From Styela clava (Eukaryota; Chordata; Ascidiacea; Stolidobranchia; Styelidae): a stretch of DNA of 64,000 bases. Numbering within the stretch: the first letter of the stretch is position 1; every line of letters begins with the position of its first letter. This document shows, piece by piece, positions 13,250-25,800 of the stretch. The position numbers were made by a program, and so were the translations under genes. The stretch lies in contig NC_135258.1 of the NCBI RefSeq assembly GCF_964204865.1, forward strand, positions 15,305,001 through 15,369,000. The letters are read 5' to 3'. Under the pieces are notes generated by a model. It was not told where the DNA came from, did no database searches, and saw nothing but the letters and a program-made list of their open reading frames with translations.

Positions 13250-13639
13250 AACTTGAGACATCAATGCATCGATTCAGTCTGAATAATCAAAATGAACATT
13301 ATTTATTATGTGTTATATAGGATTCTAGGAAAGTTTCATACATATGAAGTACTTTTAGATTGACTCTTGTTCTGTACATCTATTTAAAAGTAATGTTAAC
13401 GGTAAGCTGTTTTTGAGTGTTTCCACAGGCGAAAAAATAGGCATATTGTGCACTGACCAACAGACGCTTTTTCACTATTCTATACCGCGTAAACTCACAA
13501 AATTGTAGATATGACAGTTTTACAGAAATGTGAATATATTCATGTATATATATATTTTCTGGTTTTCAAATACGCCTCAGACGTCGGTGTCCGTTTCTTT
13601 GAACATTATTCATTTTGTAAAGTTATATTGTTATCTTGC

Positions 13640-15310
13640 CATTTACATCTGATGATGTTACTTAACATTTTTGAAATTTAGTTTTCCAATTTCTGTTGTC
13701 GTGATTAGTGTTTTGTTAGGAGAATGGAATGATGATTTGTTGGTATGTCGATAAATGAACAAAATAAAAGGATCAAAGCACAATGTCATTGCGCGTTTTG
13801 CTATCAATACATAAACTGCTATGGCAAGAATGAGAAAAAGGTCATGAAAAAAAACAGGCCAACCAATATCCCCGTTGTCGACGTTCACGTGGATTGTGTT
13901 TGGGAGAGTATATGTAAATAATCATTGTAGTGTAGCAAATGTGGATCGTAACTATGGATTATAATGTTATTAAACCCCTTCATATTAATAGTATCTTACA
14001 TCTTCTAAAAATAGTCCACTTTGTGATTCGCGACAGCGATAAGCCTTCGTCTATATAGCCTTCTTTGTAAGCGACCAATTTGATGACGTATCGTTTCCGG
14101 CCACGCCGAGAGTACTGAAATATATTGTGCTTGTGATTTATTTTGTTTTTGACTTTGTTAAGATTTAAGTGTTTTCAATATATCTGTATTCGTATTGGAT
14201 TGTGTAACTTTCAATATAACAATTGGCATGCAATACATTGTGTGCTTTATTGACCTCTGAAGGAGTACAGATTGTACTTGCACATTCGGAGTACAGGCCG
14301 AACAATTCCCTATAGTAGAGTTTATTTTAATTGCCCATTCGACTTCGTATACATTGACAGTTAGAAAATGTCTAAATTCAACCACCTACATATTTTGTTG
14401 CAAGCCACCAATGATTCCAAAACCGACATTTTCAAGCATGATAATTTATATAAGCTTTTCATTATTCACTGTTTAATTAATTATCGTTTGGTATCGTATG
14501 GTACGTTGGAGTTGAGAATAAAGACATTGTCTCGTGGAAGTGTCTGACAAAGACTTGGGGGATTGGTCAGTCGAGGCGCTACCGTTGCTATTCGTCGTCG
14601 TCTGACGACAGAGGAAGCGAAGCCTCTTTCTCAATATCTTTATTTAGGAAGTGGTGTATATTTTTCCATTAGCGATACAACTATTTCCAAATTATAGACA
14701 TGGGTTTATAGGTATATAAATATATATATAGATATATACAGTAGTGTAGATAGACGCTCATTTTATATTCAATTCACGAAACAATATATTCAGAGAGTCA
14801 CTGCACAAGTGGAACAAAAACAGTTTAATAGCCTTGACCTGAACAAGCACATGATAATTTTCAATCTAAATGTCCATCTCGAAATATAGCGCATTTTTGC
14901 TGACCAGTGACCGTCGTTTTTCACAGTAAACTAAAACTAGAATAACGATAGAATAGAACATATATGATCTGTAAACTTGTTGCCTAGGATGCTCACTATT
15001 TCCCAGCAGAAAGCACACTAGCTCACGCAACTTTGAACTATTTTTCATTAGAAACAACAAAATCAAGGTTTTGTCATATTGGTAATAATGAGAACAAAAA
15101 TAATTACTTGAAATAAGCAATTTGAGTGGGTTAAAATCATGGCTATATTACACTCGCAGCCACGTCGAAGTAGTAAACAACATCAATCATGGATTGTATT
15201 CATAAAGACAATCATCAAGTCATTATAGGTAAAAGAAGCTCCAGATGTCGAAGACAGATTTCGAGTTTGATTCTTCATGATCTATCTGACCTGTCGCACC
15301 TGCATTTTTT
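13640..15310 (-). pseudogene. Decayed 3' copy of MRH-like receptor gene
   Basis: Three pieces match the intact gene at 18.5-21.4 kb. The membrane exon (13.7-13.9 kb) keeps VNVDN and FFHDLFLILAIAV but has lost about 45 bp before the span, its acceptor AG has become AT, and the tail is unrelated. The Gly-rich linker exon survives only near 14.39-14.42 kb. The first exon of module 5 lies near 15.15-15.30 kb with changed residues. The counterpart of the exon at 20649-20770 is deleted. I read it as the receptor half of the tandem GPCR-receptor duplication, now non-functional. Confidence 0.75.
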
Positions 15311-15339
15311 TTTTTGATTCTTTCAAATTAACAAGAGAT

Positions 15340-15828
15340 CAATGTTGAAATACAAGCGAGCTATGCTCAAATTTACACGTCACGCTGAAATTCACTGTGG
15401 TACGATACGGTAGCTTACCAGTAGGCTTGACCACGGAACCTGTTCGCTGATCACGTGATCAATATGTGTTTGCGGAATCGCCACGTGATGGAAATTCTGA
15501 TGACGTCATAGCTCAAAATAAAAACGAATCCCATAAAGCTCACAGGAATATTTGAAAATAATAAAAGTAATAGCCTTCTAGGAAAAAAATCAATTTTTAA
15601 TTACTGAAAATGTCAAAGCAATTGGTCCTGTAATCAAAGGAAAAAACAACTTTTTAAAAACGTGTCAAAGAACAAGAACAACAATAATATAATATTGAAA
15701 CGATCGTTATGTCCACAGACGTGTTCAAATAGATGAACAAGAAGATCGAAGGACAACGTCAAAGAGACAGATTTCACGAGGCTGATCTTCATGACATGCC
15801 GTATGCACATTTCACATCGGTTCATATA
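15340..15828 (-). repeat. Dispersed repeat family R1, reversed copy
   Basis: Reading the minus strand gives the same T-rich stretch, GACGTCATCA block and CTCTTGTT-type end as at 3.23-3.84 kb. It sits exactly between segmental duplication units A and B. It may have inserted at the junction or taken part in the rearrangement. Confidence 0.45.
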
Positions 15829-16412
15829 TATTGGTTATGAAAAGCAATGAATTATAAATACATCCGTCGGTATAAATTGGATAATGTTGAAATGACGTAT
15901 TTACAAAGCAGAACGCATATATATATGATACAGTTGAATATCTGAGATTTTTCTCGATTTTAATTCAAAATTGTGTCAAAATGTGTGTGACATAATGCCT
16001 AAATAAGTGGTTGAGCAACCTAGTTAATTGATGAACTATTTCATGATCAATCAATAAAATCAATTTTGGTTTTATAATAACTGATAGAGGATTTCAGCAT
16101 AGGAAAGCGTAAGTAGCAGATACATTGATGCTTTTAAAACCTAGAATTTAACACTATGTAACCGATCGCGCACAATAATTCAGTTATAAACACTATTATT
16201 ACAAGAATCAATTAACAAAATATGGATTTGGTATGTTATCAATGATTATGCCCTTATCGATTCTAAATACATATTTAATGAATATGCAAAATTCACTCAA
16301 TTCACCTGTTAAATGGATTTGCCAGTCTTGCTTCTCTTTCACTCAGTATTTTCAAAGAGTGTCATTGCAGAATGAGGGTAACATGTATATATATATATAT
16401 AAAAAGACGAGA

Positions 16413-17803
16413 ACAATGTTACCCAAATTGAAAAGGTCAATAACGCCCGCCCACAGCACGGAAGGTATTTTTGTACCGGTATTATGGGTACTTCAAGTAT
16501 TTATTGTATTATTATTTTTCAATCAATCTGTGAAAAAGAAAGTGACTAGAAGTTAAAAACTATAAACAGTAAGATGGAAATAATTTCAATTGACCCAATA
16601 TTTATACCAAATTAGAGACATTTTATAAAAGGTCTACTGCGTTAGATATTTGTCAATCGGTTAAAATTGTGTTAACAGGAGCATGGAAATTAATTAATCT
16701 AAAAACCGATCCATGAGTTGATTCCCTAAGAAATACTTCCTTCTCGCCAACTTGAATATACACATTTATCATAGTCATTCTATATAGAAGATACCCCAAG
16801 TAAATTCTTATTTCAAGATTTGATCCAAGTATATTCAGTAATGTGTGAACAGAAATATTCTGTACAATAATTGTCATCCTAAGAATTATTGGAGTTGTTA
16901 TGTGCTAACATTCATCGTGATTTTCTCATCTCCAAAACAGAGCAAGTATATACAACCTTGTAATATCAACGCCTAACGATGCTATTCTTATGCTCATTTT
17001 TATTTTTCACTGTTCATTCATGTCTTATATTTTTTTTATCTTTTTTTTGCCTCACTCTCAATTATTAATATTGGTAAAAAGTGGTATTGTAGAATGAGCC
17101 AATGTAACTTGTATATATATATCAAATAACAAGATCTAACAGAACCAAAAAGTATCGAACGTAGTGTACAAAAATCAAATTGACCCCTAAAATAACCTAA
17201 AAACCATATCGTATTCAACTAGATATTGTTATTAAAAGGATATTCCGGTTATGTAAGCGCGGCTGTGATGGTGGAACGGTATTGGTAATGGCCAACCTCT
17301 AGTCACCTCATTTACTGTACAAATTCAACGAGAACAGTAAAAATATCTAAAAAAAAAAATACAATTTCAGGTCCTCGTTAAATGTTCTCCTCGTGGTCAT
17401 AAGTCTCTAATTTTCAGCCATCGTGATTTTTTTTCATTCTTATAGCGTTCATATTTCCCATTGAGACCATTGATCAAAGCTTTATTCGAGTTTACATAGA
17501 GAACCAAAAAAGATGTTTTCTCTGACTTCAGACACTGTGTTACAAAAAAATAAATGTCTTAACCCCGTTTTCTATAACCTTTCCTACAGGTATTTTCATT
17601 TTTTTTTTGTCAAATTTTTTTTTTTTTTGTTCATGCGAAGAAAACTTTTTTCAATTCCACGTTGAAATCTCACTCAAAAACCAACAGTTAATTTTTAGTC
17701 ACTTGCTACAAGGACACTTTTTGGGTGAAATTTCAGCAAGGCTTCTCCGCCAAACAACAGACACAAAGCAGCAATGAGCTCAAAAGTTCAACCTTCTACC
17801 TGA
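16413..17803 (+). pseudogene. Decayed GPCR paralogue
   Basis: Pieces match the intact gene: exon 1 (16413-16464), exon 2 (16818-16945), exon 3 start (17371-17425), exon 8 (17446-17589) and exon 9 (17699-17803). Exons 4 to 7 are missing, so exon 8 follows exon 3 almost directly. Exon 2 has an in-frame TGA at 16846-16848 and a later indel, exon 3 an in-frame stop in place of the TM2 Asp region, and exon 8 a frameshift. The NPVFYN-coding stretch survives at the DNA level. It is clearly non-functional. Confidence 0.85.
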
Positions 17804-18495
17804 AACTTGAACACCAATGCATTGATTCAACTTGAATAATCAATCTGAACATTATTTTTTATATATTATATATGATTCTAGGTAAGCTTCATACATATGA
17901 AGTATTTATAGATTTACTCTTGTTCTGCCCGTCTATTTTAAAAGTAATATTATAGTTAATTCGAGAAAAAAAGATATGACAAACCCCAATTTTATTTTCC
18001 CCATAAGCGGTTTTTTAGGGGTTTCCACAGGCGAAAAATAGACTTGATGTGCACCTACCAACTAACGCTTTTCACCCTTCGATAGTACACACATAAACTT
18101 ACGATATTGTAGATATGACAGCTTTACATAAATATGAATATATTAATGTAGATATATATTTTCTGATTCCTAATTGCGCCTCAGACGTCGGTGTCCTTTT
18201 CTGCGAACGCTTTTCACTTTTTAGTAGAACGTCATGATGACTAATGAGACAATGTTACATATATTTAAAATAAACATATTACAGATATAGAATTATTGTC
18301 AATAAATGCACAAAATAAAAATAAAATCAACTTTAAGAAGTCTTGAGATTTATTTTAAGTCAGATTATTCGATTCGGAACAATTGCTGTCAGGTCTCTGA
18401 TTCATTTACATGAATTGTTTTAAACTATTATTAGTCGTTTGAGAAACTTCGATGTCGTGTGTGTGTTATGAGATAAACGTATTTCTCCGTAAATT

Positions 18496-21400
18496 TTACG
18501 CTGAAGGTTGACCTGCAGCTACGTCTTTAAATCTATCATAGTTTGAAGACCATGGTCCGTTCCGGGCGGGATCAAAGCACAATGTCATTGTGCGTTTTGC
18601 TACCAATACAGCAACTGCTATGGCAAGAATGAGAAAGAGGTCATGAAAAATCAGGCCAACCATTATTCCTCCAACACTCGTCCATAAATAGGATGAAGTG
18701 TCACTGTTGTCGACGTTCACGTGGATCGTGTCTGGAAGAGTATTATCTGTAAAATAATCATTGTGCGATTCTTTGTAATACTATTTTTTTTTTTGTGAAA
18801 TGCATTGGAATTTGCTAAACATCACTCATGGTAATGAATAGAGTCTTGCGAAAAGGGTAAATGCTAAATTCGATCCTATATGTCAAACGTTATAGAATTT
18901 GTTCTATTTTCCTATTTGACTTCGTATGCATTGAAAGTTGGAAATGGAAAAGGTTATAACTCAACCACATACCTCCTCCATTTTGTTGCGAGCCACCGCC
19001 ACCAATGATTCCAAAATCGTTGCATCCACCAGCGCAAGCACATGCTGATTTCAAAATAAATTCCTGCAGAAAACCCGAGTTTACAAATGAGAATAATAGA
19101 GTATTGACTAAATACACATCGTTGATGGCTAACTTCGTTAAAAGCTACGCCATATTTTAACGCCTAAACGTAGATCAACGACGATGAAGAATAGTTGAAA
19201 CTGTTAAAAAGTTTACTCAGAAGAAATGGACTCATACATGCCTAATGTATCACTTACATATTCCAATGTAACGAGCTCTCCCACGAAATCGAACACAGCT
19301 TCTGTAGTCGCAGGGTCGCAAATAAGTAGAACGCGCGATTCCCTAGAGATATTTAAGCATTACATTGATAATAAATTAATAGATTAAATTCCCACTGCAT
19401 TTAAAAGAGAATAAATGGAATCACTGACATTTTGTGATCACGTTTATCTCTTGACCAAGCAGCGCAAATGTTGATTTTAGAATATACTTGTTGTGTATTA
19501 ATGAAAACTTCAACTCAGTTTATAACTAACTTGGACGAAAATATGAAATTTTTTACTCTAACGTTTATTCGCATGGAATTGGCTTTAGTCACATTGATAT
19601 CGGTCACAAAAACTTGGACTCAGTTTAGAACTAACTTGGATGAAATTATGAAAAAAAATTTCTAACATTAGTTCGCATGAAATTTGCTATAGTCACATTG
19701 ATATCGGAGTCGAGCTTTTTCGGAATTAGTATTTTACTTGAATCATATCATTGAAAGGTATCATCATAGTAATAAAAGTCAGTATGCTACCCACTTTTTC
19801 ATTTTGGAATGGTATTTCTTAATTGACGGAGTGGTGTATATTTTTCTATTAGCGATACAACTATTTGTATGTTATAAGCATGCGTTATGTATTTCAGCGG
19901 CCATTCGTACTGGCATATATTCACTTTCTGGATATTCAAATACAATTATATTGAAGATGGGCATTAAAATATGATATCAAACTTCAAAATTAGAGAGGGG
20001 GGGGGGGGGGGGTATTTAGGGAGTGTTATAGGGGGGACTCGCTGGTACAAATAGTCATGCGATGTGTGATTAACAGGCTTGTCCATGGGTCATATTTTTC
20101 TGTCCCATTCCCATTCCATCTCATAGCAATTATGCCTGTCCTATCCCATCCCATCCCATGGGATTCCGATTGGAATAAAATTCAATAAAAATTGTTAAAT
20201 TTAGGTTTAGCATCTACTAAATAGGACTACATGTACGAATAGACATGTAAAACAACAAAATTTACGGACTTTGGTAACTTTATATTCTATTACATGTATA
20301 CCTATTATACATGTGTCCCTCAGCCCCTTCACAAAGTATATTGTTAATGCTGAATGTATATTTTGCTCTTTATAACTAACAAGAGAGCTATGTTTAAATA
20401 TATGGACACGAAATCCATAACGAAATGTTTTACCATCATTTCCGCGAAAATCCTACGGTTTTATGTCCCACGTGTTCCATGGGAAATACAAATGTGTGCT
20501 GTCCCATCCCTTCCCGTAGGACGTTTCCCATGGGATTCTTATGGGAATCCCATTCCCATGGACAAGCCTGGTTGTTATGTTTGTTGGGTTATTATAGTGT
20601 TCGATTTTGCTTCACAGAATATTAGAAGTTCTGCGATATTTTTGATACCTCGTGCGATCATCTGATACATAATGAAGAGATAAACCAGCACTTTCACTGT
20701 ATTGAAACTTTGCTGAATCTTGGGATCCAAGATCATGCCCCGAAGTTCCATGAATATTGACTTGTGCAACCTGAAACAGTAATATGGATAGACGCTAATT
20801 TTATTTTTTACTTACGGAACAATATATTCAGGGAGTTACTACACAAGGAAAAACGAAATCTGTTGAATAAACTCGACATAAACAGGCACATGATCATTTT
20901 CAATAAAAATGTCCACATGGAATCATCGCGCAAATATTGCTGACCGTCGTGTTTCACAGTAAAGTAAAACTAGGATAAAAATAGAATAAAATTTATATCT
21001 ACAATAAAATACAAAATATATGATCTGTACCTGCTGCCTAGTTTGAGTACCAAACATGATGTGGAGTGAGTGCTAACGCCACTGTAATGATGCTCACTAT
21101 TTTCCAGCCTAAAGGCACATTAGAGCACGCAAATTTGAACTATTATTCAGTTAAAACAACAAAATCACGGCTTTTGTCAGATATTTTTCACATCTTGGCA
21201 ACAATAGGAACACAAATAATGACTTGAAATAGGCAAAACGAAAAGCTGACAAATGTGGGTAAAAATCTCATACTCACTGCTACATCGTAGTAGTAAACAA
21301 CATCAAAGCCGTTACATGGGTTGTATTTATAAAGCCAACCATCAAGTCCATCAGATGTAAAAGCAGCTCCAGATGTCAAAGCCAGACTTTTGAGATTGAT

Positions 21401-22777
21401 TCTTCCTGATCCATCGGACATGTCGCACCTGAATGTTTTTTAAATTCGATCGAAATTAACAAGAGATCAATGTTATATGGACACGAAAATCTACTACGAA
21501 TTACTACGTCTACTACAGATCAATTTCGTGAGGCTCACGGACGTTGCTACTTGAAGTAAATGGCTAGCAGACATACCGCATACACACCGGTGCCGGTAAC
21601 TGGTAAGGTCGGAATATCGGATCTAATAAGGATAAGAGGAATTAGAAAAAATAAAAGTTACCGTAAATCTTTCTGCGACTACTTCCATTTTCAAGTACTG
21701 AACACTTGAAATTGAATGGTTGATTAGTCATTCATTCATCAAAAATGATTTTGCCCCACAAAAAGGTCGTCTTACAGCAACAACGATTCAATAAACGTTT
21801 CGTATACTATAAACTCTTCATTTACAATAATGTACTACAAGGAGTATATACACAATCAAAAGACTTTAATTTTTGATACTCATAAATTTGCAAATTGCAA
21901 AAATATACTGACGTGCAGCTGTCTACGGCGTTGCAGTATGTCCCTTCAGGTGCTTGTACTAAGCCATAATCATCGCATCCGCCAGGACAAGCACAAGGTG
22001 TTGTGAGAGTAAAGTCCTGTTAAAGTAAATTAGGCATCAAAACAAATTCAGGCTTCTGAATTAAAGTAATACCAAAAAAAGCAGATCTTTTTTTGAATTA
22101 TTACGTCGTTATTGAACACGAAAAATATATAGTATATAGAATATATAGAAATTTATGAACTAAATATCGTTTTGTTATTACACATTGTTGTTGTTCTTGT
22201 TATTGAACCATTTATTGGAACCGTTTATTGGAAAAAAAAATCTGGAAGCTTTATGGGATCCGTTTTTTGTGTGCCATAACGTCATCAAAAATTGAGCATC
22301 TTGTGGCGGTTCCGCCTTCGCGTTAGTCGTGAAACTTGCGGTACTGGTGGTCTACTGTGACAGATTGCATTCACCCTACCAATTTGCCCATCGTTTCGAT
22401 ATTCCGAATTCGTGCTACGCGACTAGGTACGGTAAGTTATTGTGGAAGCTAAAGTACTCGAAGACGGGAGAAGCAGAAGGTAGGCTACCCGTAATTTAAA
22501 AGATTTGCTTTGGTTTTCGTGTCCATATATTTAAGCACTGTTCTCTTGTTGAATCAAGTAGTACATTAGAACAGTAGATATAAATGTGAAAAATCATAGA
22601 ACAAGAAGAATAAACGTGACTAAAACAACATTATTCACAAAAATAAAATATACAATAACTTACGTATTCATACCAAACCAACTCTCCGATAAATTGAAAC
22701 TTATGTTGGTCTGTATTGGGTTCACAAATGAGTAGAACGCGAGAAGAACTGTTTGTGGAGATATAAAAAATTTTTTA

Positions 22778-22808
<31 letters not shown>

Positions 22809-25800
22809 CAGTATATAAATAAATTCGAGAAAACTATGGTAAAGCTGTAGGGATTATTATTAGTTAATTAGACCATAATTTTAACAGTAAGAATACAAAC
22901 AACCAATTTACTACAACTAAAAACAAAGTTGAAGACAACTTTGTAAACGCTTTATCATTTATCAGTCATCCAATTTTGTCGGCTTTCTACATGCTAGCAT
23001 GGCATTTAGGAATGTTTTGGGGTATTGTATTGACCATACTCGTCATAAAGCGTATGATACCAATGCTCAAAACCTCGTCAACGCCTGTATATAACAGAGC
23101 TAGACAATTTTGGATAAATTTTAGAAACCCCGCTCAGGAACTTAATCCTGTAGAACCTTTGCCAAACGTAAATAGAACAAATAGAGAAGACACTGAGACT
23201 GCTGTACCTATACATGCCCCCCATAATTCCAATAACCTACCCAATCTATACCCCAATCTTCCTTCTTGAAATTTTCACCTCTCTTGGTGACATGTTTTTC
23301 TTATTTACATTGTATTGTATCACATATTTTGTTTGGTGAATATACACTTAAATAAATATTTCAAAAAAAAAAAAAAAAAAAAAAATAATATGAAAAAAAA
23401 AAAAAAAAAAAAAAAAAATAGAAAATTGGTTTATTGATATCATTTTATTATGTTTTTCGTTATTTAAATTTAAATTAATATTTCATCATCAGGGATAACT
23501 TTAAATCACTCAATTTATGACGTTATATTTTCAATTTTACGATATATTTTCAATTTCACTTACAATTTTATGTTTTTCTCTTTGTTATTTTTTTAGAAAT
23601 CTATACAATTTTTGACACGTTTGTTATGCCGAAACCCCGAACTCCGTTCTTTAGGGCCGAATTATTATGTAGGGATTATTATTAGTTAATTAGACCATAA
23701 TTTTAACAGTAAGAAAAAAAGTAATTCCAGTTAGGACAAGTTTTCTTCTGAATTTGAAAAAGGTAGAAAAAATGAAATTTACGTTAAATACTTAATTGGC
23801 TTTCATAGGAATAACCCGTTAGTTAAAAACACGTTATCTTGCCCTTGAGCAAGACAAACTAGTACAAGCCAGTTTTAATCACTCGACCACTTATAGCTAA
23901 CTATTTAATTGGCTACAGACATCCTTCTAAATCGTTTTACAAGAATTGCCGAGACTTAATTACGGCATTCTTACTTTATTTATTATAAACGATATCCACG
24001 TAAAAGCCAAACCCTAAAGGCATAACAGGCGTCTCGACTATTGTATATAAACGGACAATAATTCTTTAAAATTAACTCACTGGTTTTGATCTTGATCTAT
24101 ATTCTGCTCTGTGTTGTCAATACAAGAATTATAAGGTTGGTGACTTTGTATTATATTCGTTGTCTGCTGGGTTAAGCTCTGCCCTAACTGAGTCAGAGGG
24201 AATTTGGAAGTCTGGTTTAAACTCTAGTTAACCGAGAGTTTATGCTTTTCACTAAGCTCTGTTTAGGATTGCTTTAAGATAACAAGCATCCTATAAAGCT
24301 AATTATGAATCGCAAACGTTTCGATGACGAGTCTGCACAGTATTTTAATCTAGGAATCAATGCTCGGCTTACAAACACATTTATCGAGCTATATTTCCGG
24401 GCGATTATACATGTTATTCTCTCAGTAACTTAGTGTCTTTCTACAGCAAAAATCAGTTTGGTTCCAACATTGGAGTTGACCTTTTGATGCAAATGCAAAT
24501 GCGAAGATGAAAATTATCATCTCACCTATACTGATCTGATGATCTGTAGTTTATTGCAAGTCCACTCCCCTCTGTGTAATTGAAAAACGCCGAACTTTGT
24601 GTTCCTAGTTCCACTCCATGCGACCCATAAAAATCATACGACTGTGCCAGCTGTACAAAATTTGCATCGGCAATAACTTTAAGTTCACGAAGACATATTT
24701 TAAACACTGCGCGTTGGCAGATTGAGAAGTGATATTTATCGATCATTTACCTAATTCCGCAAACTACTTTGGCATAGATCCATAGAAGTTAGTATTTTCA
24801 ACCATTTCTAGCTTAACCTGTACCATATTGCCAAGTACTGTTCACATTTGTATGCCGGTACTGAATACCAACAATGTCACTTCTCAATCTGCCAACGCTA
24901 ACTTTCAGATTGCCAATTAAACCAACATTCGAAGTTATGCATTATGGCTACAAACAAATATGAAACATGAAGTGGTTGCCCAAGAATATTATTCAACACT
25001 TACTGCAGTATCACCGTAATAATAATTGAAGTAGAATCCGTAACAAGGGTTATATTTGTAATAAAAACCATCTGATCCGTATTCTGTGAATGCTGAGTCG
25101 TACAAATAATCATCCTGGAGAGATAAAGACTTCAAATTTATCATTCCAGAACCGTCCGCCATATCGCACCTGGAATAAATATCTCAATGTAAATTGGTTC
25201 AAATGCAAGATCAATTGCAAAGCATGTATTCAATTCTATTGGAAACACAAGTCAGGTTTAATACTTCACATTTCTTAGGTACGGTAATGTTTACATATAA
25301 AGCGTCTAGCTAGCGGAATCGTTCCTTGTCTTTTATTTTGACGTAATAAGCATTATGCAAAACAGTGTAATCCCGTTTTAGCGATTAACTGGGGAAATTA
25401 AGAAACTGGAGTCGTGCTGTCTTTTTGCAGGTAACAGACAGTGATATTTGGCGGCTCGTTTTATTTTTACAATTTGCAAGCTTGCGGTTAAAGTTATTAC
25501 AGCTATCATGATTTAGTTTTTAGGAATGCATTATAGTGAAGTTGTGGAAGTAACTTTTCGTAACTGCTTTTTTCTAGTTATTTAAGTATATTTTACTTGC
25601 ATATTGAACACTGATTCATTTGAAAGCTGTTTTTCCGAATACTGGTACTCTATGTGGATTTCATACCAGGATTGCTATATAAGCACTTTATATCTTGAAT
25701 TAGTTTTAATATGTATTATTAGTAATGTTTGTAGATTTATCTGCTAATCATGAAGAAGTTTGGCTAATATGTTAATAATATTGATCTGGTGGCGGTTTTC

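Larger units (their letters stand above)
7640..15310. repeat. Segmental duplication unit A (GPCR intact)
   Basis: This block is collinear with 15829-21430. The matches include the GPCR upstream region (7640 vs 15829), GPCR exons 1, 2, 3, 8 and 9, the spacer with GCCTCAGACGTCGGTGTCC (13572 vs 18176), and the receptor exons near 13.7, 14.4 and 15.2 kb. In this unit the GPCR is intact and the receptor copy is decayed. Divergence is much greater than in the 3.17-kb duplication, so this event is older. Confidence 0.75.
15829..21430. repeat. Segmental duplication unit B (receptor intact)
   Basis: This is the partner of 7640-15310. It starts with a copy of the GPCR upstream region (compare ATAAATACATCCGTCGG at about 15855 and 7680), continues with the decayed GPCR, and runs into module 5 and the membrane exon of the intact receptor gene. 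Similarity is traceable up to the exon at 21278-21428. Confidence 0.7.
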
